Positions 23,301 through 33,783 of a DNA stretch of 64,000 nt are shown here, in pieces. The stretch's first letter is position 1. Every line of letters begins with the position of its first letter. Source of the stretch: Urophycis tenuis (Eukaryota; Chordata; Actinopteri; Gadiformes; Phycidae); contig JAXIVH010000171.1 in NCBI GenBank assembly GCA_036785325.1, positions 202,501 through 266,500 of the forward strand, given 5' to 3'. The position numbers were made by a program, and so were the translations under genes. The notes beneath the pieces are model-generated. The model worked only from the letters and a program-made list of their open reading frames with translations, did not search any database and had not been told where the DNA came from.

Positions 23301-26300
23301 ATGATGTCCACACTAAATGGCAGATTGTGTGCAGCCAGATTGTGCAAGCATGACAAGCCAGTACTTGTTAGAAAGAAGACAATCTAAGCTTTCATTTAAT
23401 GTACATCATGTCTGATTAGAAGAAAGTGTAGCAGATGTACAGGAGATCAAAATAGGGGCTGGCTGAAGGCCTTTTGAAAACGGCTGAATGTAGCCATAAC
23501 TCAACAGTCTGCTGATACTCACCAGAAGGCCCCAAAATTAAAAGGTTGTACTCCTTGCAAAGGTGGAGGTCTGACCTTTGTATAGAGGTATGGCTGAAGT
23601 AAATCAGATCATACTGGCCTGAATGGCAAGCCTAAACACAGGGAACAGATTTGAGGCCCTGATCTGCATCCAAAAGCGCTCAGATGATGTCCACACTAAA
23701 TGGCAGATTGTGTGCAGCCAGATTGTGCAAGCATGACAAGCCAGTACTTGTTAGAAAGAAGACAATCTAAGCTTTCATTTAATGTACATCATGTCTGATT
23801 AGAAGAAAGTGTAGCAGATGTACAGGAGATCAAAATAGGGGCTGGCTGAAGGCCTTTTGAAAACGGCTGAATGTAGCCATAACTCAACAGTCTGCTGATA
23901 CTCACCAGAAGGCCCCAAAATTAAAAGGTTGTACTCCTTGCAAAGGTGGAGGTCTGACCTTTGTATAGAGGTATGGCTGAAGTAAATCAGATCATACTGG
24001 CCTGAATGGCAAGCCTAAACACAGGGAACAGATTTGAGGCCCTGATCTGCATCCAAAAGCGCTCAGATGATGTCCACACTAAATGGCAGATTGTGTGCAG
24101 CCACATTGTGCAAGCATGACAAGCCAGAACTTGTTAGAAAGAAGACAATCTAAGCTTTCATTTAATGTACATCATGTCTGATTAGAAGAAAGTGTAGCAG
24201 ATGTACAGGGGATCAAAAAAGGGGCTGGCTGAAGGCCTTTTGAAAACAGCTGAATGTAGCCATAACTCAACAGTCTGCTGATACTCACCAGAGGGCCCCA
24301 AAATTAAAAGGTTGTACTCCTTGCAAAGGGGGAGGTCTGACCTTTGTTTAGAGGTATGGCTGCAGTAAATCAGATCTTGCTGGCCTGAATGGCAAGCCTA
24401 AACACAGGGAACAGATTTGAAGCCCTGAATCCGAAAGCGCTCAGAGGATGTCCACACTAAATGGCAGATTGTGTGCAGCCAGATTGTGCAAGCATGACAA
24501 GCCAGAACTTGTTAGAAAGAAGACAATCTAAGCTTTCATTTATTGTACATCATGTCTGATTTGAAGAAAGTGTAGCAGATGTACAGGAGATCAAAATAGG
24601 GGCTGGCTGAAGGCCTTTTGAAAACGGCTGAATGTAGCCATAACTCAACAGTCTGCTGATACTCACCAGAAGGCCCCAAAATTAAAAGGTTGTACTCCTT
24701 GCAAAGGTGGAGGTCTGACCTTTGTATAGAGGTATGGCTGAAGTAAATCAGATCATACTGGCCTGAATGGCAAGCCTAAACACAGGGAACAGATTTGAGG
24801 CCCTGATCTGCATCCAAAAGCGCTCAGATGATGTCCACACTAAATGGCAGATTGTGTGCAGCCACATTGTGCAAGCATGACAAGCCAGTACTTGTTAGAA
24901 AGAAGACAATCTAAGCTTTCATTTAATGTACATCATCTCTGATTAGAAGAAAGTGTAGCAGATGTACAGGAGATCAAAATAGGGGCTGGCTGAAGGCCTT
25001 TTGAAAACGGCTGAATGTAGCCATAACTCAACAGTCTGCTGATACTCACCAGAAGGCCCCAAAATTAAAAGGTTGTACTCCTTGCAAAGGTGGAGGTCTG
25101 ACCTTTGTTTAGAGGTATGGCTGCAGTAAATCAGATCTTGCTGGCCTGAATGGCAAGCCTAAACACAGGGAACAGATTTGAAGCCCTGATCTGCATCCGA
25201 AAGCGCTCAGATGATGTCCACACTAAATGGCAGATTGTGTACAGCCAGATTGTGCAAGCATGACAAGCCAGTACTTGTTAGAAAGAAGACAATCTAAGCT
25301 TTCATTTATTGTACATCATGTCTGATTAGAAGAAAGTGTAGCAGATGTACAGGGGATCAAAAAAGGGGCTGGCTGAAGGCCTTTTGAAAACAGCTGAATG
25401 TAGCCATAACTCAACAGTCTGCTGATACTCACCAGAGGGCCCCAAAATTAAAAGGTTGTACTCCTTGCAAAGGGGGAGGTCTGACCTTTGTTTAGAGGTA
25501 TGGCTGCAGTAAATCAGATCTTGCTGGCCTGAATGGCAAGCCTAAACACAGGGAACAGATTTGAAGCCCTGAATCCGAAAGCGCTCAGAGGATGTCCACA
25601 CTAAATGGCAGATTGTGTGCAGCCAGATTGTGCAAGCATGACAAGCCAGAACTTGTTAGAAAGAAGACAATCTAAGCTTTCATTTATTGTACATCATGTC
25701 TGATTTGAAGAAAGTGTAGCAGATGTACAGGAGATCAAAATAGGGGCTGGCTGAAGGCCTTTTGAAAACGGCTGAATGTAGCCATAACTCAACAGTCTGC
25801 TGATACTCACCAGAAGGCCCCAAAATTAAAAGGTTGTACTCCTTGCAAAGGTGGAGGTCTGACCTTTGTTTAGAGGTATGGCTGCAGTAAATCAGATCTT
25901 GCTGGCCTGAATGGCAAGCCTAAACACAGGGAACAGATTTGAGGCCCTGATCTGCATCCAAAAGCGCTCAGATGATGTCCACACTAAATGGCAGATTGTG
26001 TGCAGCCAGATTGTGCAAGCATGACAAGCCAGTACTTGTTAGAAAGAAGACAATCTAAGCTTTCATTTAATGTACATCATGTCTGATTAGAAGAAAGTGT
26101 AGCAGATGTACAGGAGATCAAAATAGGGGCTGGCTGAAGGCCTTTTGAAAACGGCTGAATGTAGCCATAACTCAACAGTCTGCTGATACTCACCAGAAGG
26201 CCCCAAAATTAAAAGGTTGTACTCCTTGCAAAGGTGGAGGTCTGACCTTTGTATAGAGGTATGGCTGAAGTAAATCAGATCATACTGGCCTGAATGGCAA

Positions 26301-27225
26301 GCCTAAACACAGGGAACAGATTTGAGGCCCTGATCTGCATCCAAAAGCGCTCAGATGATGTCCACACTAAATGGCAGATTGTGTGCAGCCACATTGTGCA
26401 AGCATGACAAGCCAGAACTTGTTAGAAAGAAGACAATCTAAGCTTTCATTTAATGTACATCATGTCTGATTAGAAGAAAGTGTAGCAGATGTACAGGAGA
26501 TCAAAATAGGGGCTGGCTGAAGGCCTTTTGAAAACGGCTGAATGTAGCCATAACTCAACAGTCTGCTGATACTCACCAGAAGGCCCCAAAATTAAAAGGT
26601 TGTACTCCTTGCAAAGGTGGAGGTCTGACCTTTGTTTAGAGGTATGGCTGCAGTAAATCAGATCTTGCCGGCCTGAATGGCAAGCCTAAACACAGGGAAC
26701 AGATTTGAAGCCCTGATCTGCATCCGAAAGCGCTCAGATGATGTCCACACTAAATGGCAGATTGTGTACAGCCAGATTGTGCAAGCATGACAAGCCAGTA
26801 CTTGTTAGAAAGAAGAGAATCTAAGCTTTCATTTAATGTACATCATGTCTGATTAGAAGAAAGTGTAGCAGATGTACAGGAGATCAAAATAGGGGCTGGC
26901 TGAAGGCCTTTTGAAAACAGCTGAATGTAGCCATAACTCAACAGTCTGCTGATACTCACCAGAAGGCCCCAAAATTAAAAGGTTGTACTACTTGCAAAGG
27001 TGGAGGTCTGACCTTTGTTTAGAGGTATGGCTGCAGTAAATCAGATCTTGCTGGCCTGAATGGCAAGCCTAAACACAGGGAACAGCTTTGAAGCCCTGAT
27101 CTGCATCCGAAATTGCCAGATTGTGCAAGCATGACAAGCCAGTACTTGTTAGAAAGAAGACAATCTAAGCTTTCATTTAATGTACATCATGTCTGATTAG
27201 AAGAAAGTGTAGCAGATGTATAGGA
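11354..27225. repeat. 383 bp satellite array, ~41 copies
   Basis: Head-to-tail units beginning GAGGTATGGCTG at 11354, 11736, 12100, 12483, 12866, 13249 (as AAGGTATGG) and so on, with a modal period of 383 bp and one short 364 bp unit. Units contain AAAGCGCTCAGA, AATGTACATCATGTCTGATT and CAACAGTCTGCTGATACTCA. Two monomer classes alternate: GTATAGAGGTATGGCTGAAG with GATCATGC or GATCATAC, and GTTTAGAGGTATGGCTGCAG with GATCTTGC. Blocks of five monomers (~1.91 kb) are themselves repeated. There is no conserved open frame; the one short minus-strand frame at 13743-13952 is not shared by other units. The last unit (27090-27225) is deleted and merges into the flank of the two-exon gene. Confidence 0.97.
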
Positions 27226-27385
27226 GTTTATTTGAATGAATAAAAAGTGGCTCGCCAGAAGGCCTCAAATGAAAAATGTTGGACACTTTGAAAAGGTTGA
27301 ACTGAACAAAATTTAATACTTAATAAAATACACTGAATACAATAGAAATTAACCGAACATGAACTGTCAAATATTTAAACTGAAG
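27226..27385. other. satellite-flanking DNA, 3' side of minus-strand gene
   Basis: Unique sequence that matches 43754-43894 next to the paralogous gene end (shared words TTATTTGAA(T/C)GAATAAAAA, GCCAGAAGGCCTCAAATGA and TTGGACACTTTGAAAAGGTT). It would be 3' UTR or downstream flank of the minus-strand gene. Confidence 0.6.
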
Positions 27386-27559
27386 TTATTCTCTCTCCTC
27401 CTCATTTTTCTCCAGGATGATGGTGTCATCAGAAGATGAATCACCACCATCTTCCCGGACGGGAGAGAGACTCGGGGCAAACTTCTTCCAGGTCTTCCAC
27501 CACTTGTTGCGCTTCCACTTGCTTCTTTTCACCTTGCGTCTCCCTTTTCTTCCTTGTCC
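27386..27559 (-). CDS. last coding exon of unidentified gene, copy B
   Basis: On the minus strand an acceptor (ACTTTAG) opens a 58-codon exon ending in TAA at 27386-27388. The product is a basic Lys/Arg/Trp-rich stretch (KWWKTWKKFAPSLSP) followed by an acidic serine-rich tail with DSSSDDTIILEKNEEE. The DDTIIL segment resembles a SUMO-interacting motif, which is inference only. The paralogous exon at 43895-44065 aligns throughout, with length changes in whole codons and many third-position differences, so this is real coding sequence under past constraint. It joins in phase 0 to the exon at 27662-27753. The protein family is not recognised. Confidence 0.68.
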   Translation of the reverse strand, partial: GQGRKGRRKVKRSKWKRNKWWKTWKKFAPSLSPVREDGGDSSSDDTIILEKNEEERE

Positions 27560-27661
27560 CTAAAGTATTTTCAAAAATAGTCAAGAATGACTTTAAATAC
27601 TGCATTTCATGGACCGAATTATACTTAATCTAATGGAAAAATGTATCCTGCAGAAACGTAC

Positions 27662-27753
27662 CATGTCTTCTGACGGCGGAGGTGGTGGAGGTGGTGGAGG
27701 TGGTGTAGGTGGTGGTGGTTGGATGGACTCCACCAGTAACTGCCAGGCTGTCA
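27662..27753 (-). CDS. penultimate coding exon of unidentified gene, copy B
   Basis: Minus-strand exon with a good acceptor (TTTTATATGCAG) and donor (ATG|GTACGT). Thirty whole codons follow two bases of a split codon. It encodes TAWQLLVESIQ, a run of prolines, then SEDM. The paralogue at 44168-44322 has the same boundaries and a longer proline run. Upstream exons are not found: the DNA beyond 27760 is duplication flank leading to the PTEN copy on the other strand, so this gene copy is probably 5'-truncated. Confidence 0.62.
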
Positions 27754-27779
27754 CTGCATATAAAACAAATAAGACAATG

Positions 27780-28027
27780 CAAAATTAATAAAACCAGGCG
27801 GATACATGAAACATATCCCTGAATGAATGCTGGGGAAGGAAGTGGAGGACAGAATTGAGTTACTGTTATTTATAGGATTGAAAAATGTATACTAGTTGAA
27901 AACTTCAGAACAGTAACTAACAGTAACGACGGGACGGCGACACGGGACCATTGGCACCGCCGAAGCGAACACATCGAAATAATTAAACATTTTTGTAGAC
28001 CGTGTAAAAGACTCCAGAGGCACCGAC
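27780..28027 (+). other. duplication flank and PTEN 5' UTR-like leader
   Basis: 27821-27924 matches the DNA upstream of the second and third PTEN copies and the 505 bp satellite family (GCTGGGGAAGGAAGTGGAGG). From 27925 a 103 bp leader, starting AACGACGGGACGGCGACACG and running to the ATG, is shared by all three copies. Copies 2 and 3 have about 430 bp more between these two blocks than copy 1. Confidence 0.6.
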
Positions 28028-29140
28028 ATGACTGCCATTATCAAAGAGATAGTCAGCAGGAACAAAAGGCGTTATCAAGAAGATGGCTTTGACTTGGACC
28101 TGACCTACATATACCACAACATCATCGCCATGGGGTTCCCCGCTGAGAAGCTCGAGGGCGTCTACCCCAACAACATAGACGACGTTGTACGGTTCCTGGA
28201 CTCAAAACAAAAGAATCACTACAAGATTTATAATCTCTGCATCGAGCAACAGTACGACGCCACGAAGTTCAACTGCCGGGTGGCCCAGTACCCGTTTGAG
28301 GACCACAACCCACCGCAGCTGGAGCTCATCAAGCCCTTCTGCGAAGACCTGGACCAGTGGCTGAGCGAGGATGACAATCACGTGGCGGCCATCCACTGCA
28401 AGGCCGGCAAGGGCAGGACCGGCGTCATGATCTGTGCCTACCTGCTGCACTGCCGCAAGTTCCTCAAGGCCCAGGAGGCCCTGGACTTCTACGGGGAGGT
28501 CCGCACCAGGGACAAAAAGGGAGTGACCATCCCGAGCCAGCGGAGATACGTCTACTACTACAGCCACATCCTGCACAACAACCTGGACTACAAGCCAGTG
28601 GCACTGTTGTTCCACAAGATGGTGTTCGAGACGGTGCCCATGTTGACCGGAGGAAGATGCAATCCTCAATTTGTGGTGTATCAGGTGAAGGTGAAGATCC
28701 ACACATCAAACCCAACCCACACACGGCGAGAAGAACGTCTCATGTTCTTCGATTTCCCACAGCCACTTCCTGTCTGTGGGGACATCAAAGTGGAGTCCTT
28801 CCACAAGCAGAACAAAATGATGAAGAAGGATAAGATGTTCCACTTCTGGGTCAACACCTTCTTCATCCCCGGGCCCGAGGAGCATGTGGAAAGGCTGGGA
28901 AACGGCAGCGCCGGGACCCAGCGGGACCCAGTGGACGGCAGCCTCCAGAACCAGGGGACGGGCGGCGGCGTTCCAGACAGCGACCGGGACTTCCTGGTGC
29001 TGTCTCTGAGTAAGAACGACCTCGACAAGGCTAACAAGGACAAGGCCAACAGATACTTCTCCCCAAACTTTAAGGTGAAGCTCTACTTCTCCAAGACGGT
29101 GAAGGGCATGTTTGTAAAGTGGTTTTCTAAAATTGCTTGA
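28028..29140 (+). CDS. pten-like: PTEN retrocopy, open, lacking C-terminal tail
   Basis: An uninterrupted 370-codon frame collinear with vertebrate PTEN from Met1 to about residue 351, with no introns, so it derives from a processed mRNA. It keeps the PIP2-binding basic motif (RNKRRY), the Asp of FEDHNPP (Asp92 in PTEN), the phosphatase P-loop HCKAGKGRTG with Cys124 and Arg130, and the C2 membrane loop KQNKMMKKDK. Changes include Arg47 to Pro and a diverged 286-309 loop. PTEN dephosphorylates PIP3 at the plasma membrane. The regulatory tail, its phosphorylation cluster and the PDZ-binding end are missing. After KTV the frame enters repeat DNA and ends GMFVKWFSKIA. Codon use is GC-rich at third positions. 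Whether it is expressed cannot be told. Confidence 0.85.
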   Translation: MTAIIKEIVSRNKRRYQEDGFDLDLTYIYHNIIAMGFPAEKLEGVYPNNIDDVVRFLDSKQKNHYKIYNLCIEQQYDATKFNCRVAQYPFEDHNPPQLELIKPFCEDLDQWLSEDDNHVAAIHCKAGKGRTGVMICAYLLHCRKFLKAQEALDFYGEVRTRDKKGVTIPSQRRYVYYYSHILHNNLDYKPVALLFHKMVFETVPMLTGGRCNPQFVVYQVKVKIHTSNPTHTRREERLMFFDFPQPLPVCGDIKVESFHKQNKMMKKDKMFHFWVNTFFIPGPEEHVERLGNGSAGTQRDPVDGSLQNQGTGGGVPDSDRDFLVLSLSKNDLDKANKDKANRYFSPNFKVKLYFSKTVKGMFVKWFSKIA

Positions 29141-29990
29141 TCAACAAAAATTGTGCAATTCCACTGGGGCATGTTTAGGCATGTCCACTAATGTGTTTAT
29201 TTCATTTTAACCTGATTAAAATTAAAGTTAATAATTTCTGACACACACGTACTCATTTTGGGAGGGTTCAGCTCTTGTGCTGAAGCTCGCGGCTTGAGTA
29301 AGTGACCTGTGAATGTCATTTGTAACAAGCAAAGTAGTTTTCTAAAATTGCTTGATCAACAAAAAATGTGCAATTCCACTGGGACATGTCCAATCATGTG
29401 TTTATTTCATTTTAACCTGATTTGGAATGTCCACGCATGTGTTTATTTCATTATCACCTGATTACAATTACAGTTAATACATTCTGACACACACATACTC
29501 ATTTCGGGAGGGTTCAGCTCTTGTGCTGAAGCACTCAGCTTGAGTAAGTGACCTGTAAATGTCATTTGTAACAAGTAAAGTGGTTTTCAAAAATTGCTTG
29601 ATCAACAAAAATGTGCAGATCCACTGGGACATGTTTAGGCATGTCCACTCATGTGTTTATTTCATTTTAACCTGATTAAAATTAAAGTTAATAATTTCTG
29701 ACACACACTTACTCACTTTGGGAGGGTTCAGCTCTTGTGCTGACGCTCTCAGCTTGAGTAAGTGACCTGTAAATGTCATTTGTAACAAGTGAAGTGGTTT
29801 TCCAAAATTGCTTGATCAACAAAAATGTGCAGATCCACTGGGACATGTTTAGGCATGTCCACTCATGTGTTTATTGTATTTTAACCTGATTACAATTAAT
29901 AAATAAATTAATAAATTGATAAATTCTGACACACTTACTCAATTGGGTATGGGTCAGCTCACGGTGGTCCTCCCTCTCCATGATCACAGC
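29120..29990. repeat. four tandem ~215-246 bp hairpin-bearing units
   Basis: Units start AAATTGCTTGATCAACAAAA at about 29130, 29345, 29591 and 29805. Each carries GGCATGTCCAC or CATGTCCA, TGTTTATT, a run to TTCTGACACAC, an inverted pair CTTACTCA/TGAGTAAG, and between them GTTCAGCTCTTGTGCTGA(A/C)GC, which can fold. The first unit supplies the last codons and stop of the PTEN retrocopy. The same unit appears near 31.8-32.7, 34.5-34.9, 41.0-41.2, 43.1 and 44.7-45.0 kb. Confidence 0.85.
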
Positions 29991-30430
29991 GCGTTATGAA
30001 GGACTGGGTGTTAAACCACTTGCACTTGTTTTTTTATTTTATTTTTTACAAAGTACGAGACGTATTTCAGAGTTCCACGGTTCTCCAGTGCTCAACTTCA
30101 ACATTACATTTTGCAGTATTCATATTTGTGCCTTGATTTTTTTTTTTCAATTTGTATTCTTAAATGATATATATCAAAGTTATTTATATTACATTATATA
30201 TTTGGTTTGTTTTGCAACTGAATTTCATTGAACACGTGGCATTACAGAAAAAACAACAACTTTATTTATGTATTTATTGATTTACTTATTTATTACTTTA
30301 TTTATTGATTTTTTAGTTACTTAAACAACCTTTATACTAGTTTTATGCTAGTTTACAACTTGAAAAACATGTAATAACATATATTATAAGTGTAAAACTT
30401 ATTCAGTCAGACTGAAACTTCTCCTGATGT
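29991..30430. other. AT-rich spacer between PTEN copies 1 and 2
   Basis: T-rich DNA with TTTATTTATT-type runs. It is repeated almost unchanged at 32690-33126 between copies 2 and 3. No gene was seen; the 83-codon open frame at 29980 is low-complexity. Confidence 0.7.
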
Positions 30431-31087
30431 TGTCAGATGAATGCTGGGGAAGGAAGTGGAGGACAGAATTGAGTTACTGTAATTTATAGGATTGAAAAAT
30501 GTATACTAGTTGAAAACTTCAAAAAATCAGAACAGTAACTAAATTCTGTCACAGCCTCCTTAGTTGGGGAGTGTTCACCTAATTTGCTGTAAAACTTAGC
30601 TTGAGTAAGTGACAAGAGATTTTAAAATATTATTTTAAAATGTTATAAGGTTCATTTAATGCAGAAGAAATAACTTAAAAAAATTAAAAAAGATCAAGAG
30701 CTCAGGAGACGACATGCTGGGGACCAGAGGGAAACTTCTGTGGATCTACCGGCTGGTCGAAGGATGATGTGCATGCTCGGATCTATGACTCTGACTCACG
30801 TGGACTTCTAACCTTTTAAAACAGAAGAAATGCATATGTTCTTTGGGAAACTTATTGTGTTGTTGTCGCTGGTAGCACTGACACAAGGCCTGTGATTTTT
30901 CTTTGCAGGTAGCCAAGTAATATCGGGCTTTAGGCTAGCTGTCGTCGCCAGCTAGGACCTCCGTCGGTCCCACCGTCCGCTCAGAACGACGGGACGGCGA
31001 CACGGGACCATCGGTACCGCCGAAGCGAACACATCGAAATAATTAAACATTTTTGTAGACCGTGTAAAAGACTCCAGAGGCACCGAC

Positions 31088-31833
31088 ATGACTGCCATTA
31101 TCAAAGAGATAGTCAGCAGGAACAAAAGGCGTTATCAAGAAGATGGCGCAAGTTCCTCAAGGCCCAGGAGGCCCTGGACTTCTACGGGGAGGTCCGCACC
31201 AGGGACAAAAAGGGAGTGACCATCCCGAGCCAGCGGAGATACGTCTATTACTACAGCCACCTCCTGCGCAACAACCTGGACTACAAGCCAGTGGCACTGT
31301 TGTTCCACAAGATGGTGTTCGAGACGGTGCCCATGTTGACCGGAGGAAGATGCAATCCTCAATTTGTGGTGTATCAGGTGAAGGTGAAGATCCACACATC
31401 AAACCCAACCCACACACGGCGAGAAGAACGTCTCATGTTCTTCGATTTCCCACAGCCACTTCCTGTCTGTGGGGACATCAAGGTGGAGTCCTTCCACAAG
31501 CAGAACAAAATGATGAAGAAGGATAAGATGTTCCACTTCTGGGTCAACACCTTCTTCATCCCCGGGCCCGAGGAGCATGTGGAAAGGCTGGGAAACGGCA
31601 GCGCCGGGACCCAGCGGGACCCAGTGGACGGCATACTCCAGAACCAGGGGACGGGCGGCGGCGTTCCAGACAGCGACCGGGACTTCCTGGTGCTGTCTCT
31701 GAGTAAGAACGACCTCGACAAGGCTAACAAGGACAAGGCCAACAGATACTTCTCCCCAAACTTTAAGGTGAAGCTCTACTTCTCCAAGACGGTGAAGGGC
31801 ATGTTTGTAAAGTGGTTTTCTAAAATTGCTTGA
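31088..31833 (+). pseudogene. pten-like: PTEN retrocopy 2, internal 367 bp deletion
   Basis: The start and first 20 codons match copy 1. Then 367 bp, equal to 28088-28454 of copy 1, are missing. The loss takes codons 21-143, including the catalytic Asp and the whole P-loop, and shifts the frame, giving a stop at 31217-31219 after 43 codons. Beyond it the C2-domain frame is intact from about 31216 to the same repeat-derived stop at 31833, but its first in-frame ATG lies well inside the C2 domain. The breakpoints are not PTEN exon boundaries, so this is a DNA deletion and not alternative splicing. It cannot encode a phosphatase. Confidence 0.9.
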
Positions 31834-32690
31834 TCAACAAAAATTGTGCAATTCCACTGGGGCATGTTTAGGCATGTCCACTAATGTGTTTATTTCATTT
31901 TAACCTGATTAAAATTAAAGTTAATAATTTCTGACACACACGTACTCATTTTGGGAGGGTTCAGCTCTTGTGCTGAAGCTCGCGGCTTGAGTAAGTGACC
32001 TGTGAATGTCATTTGTAACAAGCAAAGTAGTTTTCTAAAATTGCTTGATCAACAAAAAATGTGCAATTCCACTGGGACATGTCCAATCATGTGTTTATTT
32101 CATTTTAACCTGATTTGGAATGTCCACGCATGTGTTTATTTCATTATCACCTGATTACAATTACAGTTAATACATTCTGACACACACATACTCATTTCGG
32201 GAGGGTTCAGCTCTTGTGCTGAAGCACTCAGCTTGAGTAAGTGACCTGTAAATGTCATTTGTAACAAGTAAAGTGGTTTTCAAAAATTGCTTGATCAACA
32301 AAAATGTGCAGATCCACTGGGACATGTTTAGGCATGTCCACTCATGTGTTTATTTCATTTTAACCTGATTAAAATTAAAGTTAATAATTTCTGACACACA
32401 CTTACTCACTTTGGGAGGGTTCAGCTCTTGTGCTGACGCTCTCAGCTTGAGTAACTGACCTGTAAATGTCATTTGTAACAAGTGAAGTGGTTTTCCAAAA
32501 TTGCTTGATCAACAAAAATGTGCAGATCCACTGGGACATGTTTAGGCATGTCCACTCATGTGTTTATTGTATTTTAACCTGATTACAATTAATAAATAAA
32601 TTAATAAATTGATAAATTCTGAAACACTTACTCAATTGGGTATGGGTCAGCTCACGGTGGTCCTCCCTCTCCATGATCACAGCGCGTTAT
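31816..32690. repeat. four tandem hairpin-bearing units after PTEN copy 2
   Basis: Near-identical to 29120-29990, with the same four units and spacing. Confidence 0.85.
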
Positions 32691-33126
32691 GAAGGACTGG
32701 GTGTTAAACCACTTGCACTTGTTTTTTTATTTTATTTTTTACAAAGTACGAGACGTATTTCAGAGTTCCACGGTTCTCCAGTGCTCAACTTCAACATTAC
32801 ATTTTGCAGTATTCATATTTGTGCCTTGATTTTTTTTTTTTTTCAATTTGTATTCTTAAATTATATATATCAAAGTTATTTATATTACATTATATATTTG
32901 GTTTGTTTTGCAACTGAATTTCATTGAACACGTGGCATTACAGAAAAAACAACAACTTTATTTATGTATTTATTGATTTACTTATTTATTACTTTATTTA
33001 TTGATTTTTTAGTTACTTAAACAACCTTTATACTAGTTTTATACTAGTTTACAACTTGAAAAACATGTAATAACATATATTATAAGTGTAAAACTTACTC
33101 AGTCAGACTGAAACTTCTCCTGATGT
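32691..33126. other. AT-rich spacer between PTEN copies 2 and 3
   Basis: Near-identical to 29991-30430, with a slightly longer T run near 32830. No gene was seen. Confidence 0.7.
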
Positions 33127-33783
33127 TGTCAGATGAATGCTGGGGAAGGAAGTGGAGGACAGAATTGAGTTACTGTAATTTATAGGATTGAAAAATGTAT
33201 ACTAGTTGAAAACTTCAAAAAATCAGAACAGTAACTAAATTCTGTCACAGCCTCCTTAGTTGGGGAGTGTTCACCTAATTTGCTGTAAAACTTAGCTTGA
33301 GTAAGTGACAAGAGATTTTAAAATATTATTTTAAAATGTTATAAGGTTCATTTAATGCAGAAGAAATAACTTAAAAAAATTAAAAAAGATCAAGAGCTCA
33401 GGAGACGACACGCTGGGGACCAGAGGGAAACTTCTGTGGATCTACCGGCTGGTCGAAGGATGATGTGCATGCTCGGATCTATGACTCTGACTCACGTGGA
33501 CTTCTAACCTTTTAAAACAGAAGAAATGCATATGTTCTTTGGGAAACTTATTGTGTTGTTGTCGCTAGTAGCACTGACACAAGGCCTGTGATTTTTCTTT
33601 GCAGGTAGCCAAGTAATATCGGGCTTTAGGCTAGCTGTCGTCGCCAGCTAGGACCTCCGTCGGTCCCACCGTCCGCTCAGAACGACGGGACGGCGACACG
33701 GGACCATCGGCACCGCCGAAGCGAACACATCGAAATAATTAAACATTTTTGTAGACCGTGTAAAAGACTCCAGAGGCACCGAC

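Larger units (their letters stand above)
30431..33126 (+). repeat. tandem segmental duplication, unit carrying PTEN copy 2
   Basis: A 2,696 bp unit (ATG 31088 to ATG 33784) repeated head to tail with the next segment. Both contain a piece of the 505 bp satellite monomer (30545-30690 and 33241-33386), a ~300 bp leader, a deleted PTEN copy, hairpin units and the AT-rich spacer. The two units differ at only a handful of positions, including CGGTACC/CGGCACC before the ATG and GGCATACTCC/GGCATCCTCC in the coding remnant, so the duplication is young. Confidence 0.88.

Noticed and set aside
11354..27225. CRISPR-like regular array
   Set aside because: The whole ~383 bp unit is repeated with no short-repeat/unique-spacer alternation, and the context is clearly vertebrate.
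28202..28702. Minus-strand open frames opposite PTEN
   Set aside because: They are shadows of the GC-rich PTEN coding sequence, repeated in all copies, with no independent features.
29960..30010. Similarity of CCATGATCAC to U1 snRNA
   Set aside because: Only about ten bases match and the rest of U1 is absent, so it was treated as chance.
31216..31833. 205-codon C2-domain frame in PTEN copy 2 (and 33912-34529 in copy 3) as a gene
   Set aside because: The frame begins at an internal Val codon. The true start is out of frame after the 367 bp deletion, so these are counted as pseudogenes.
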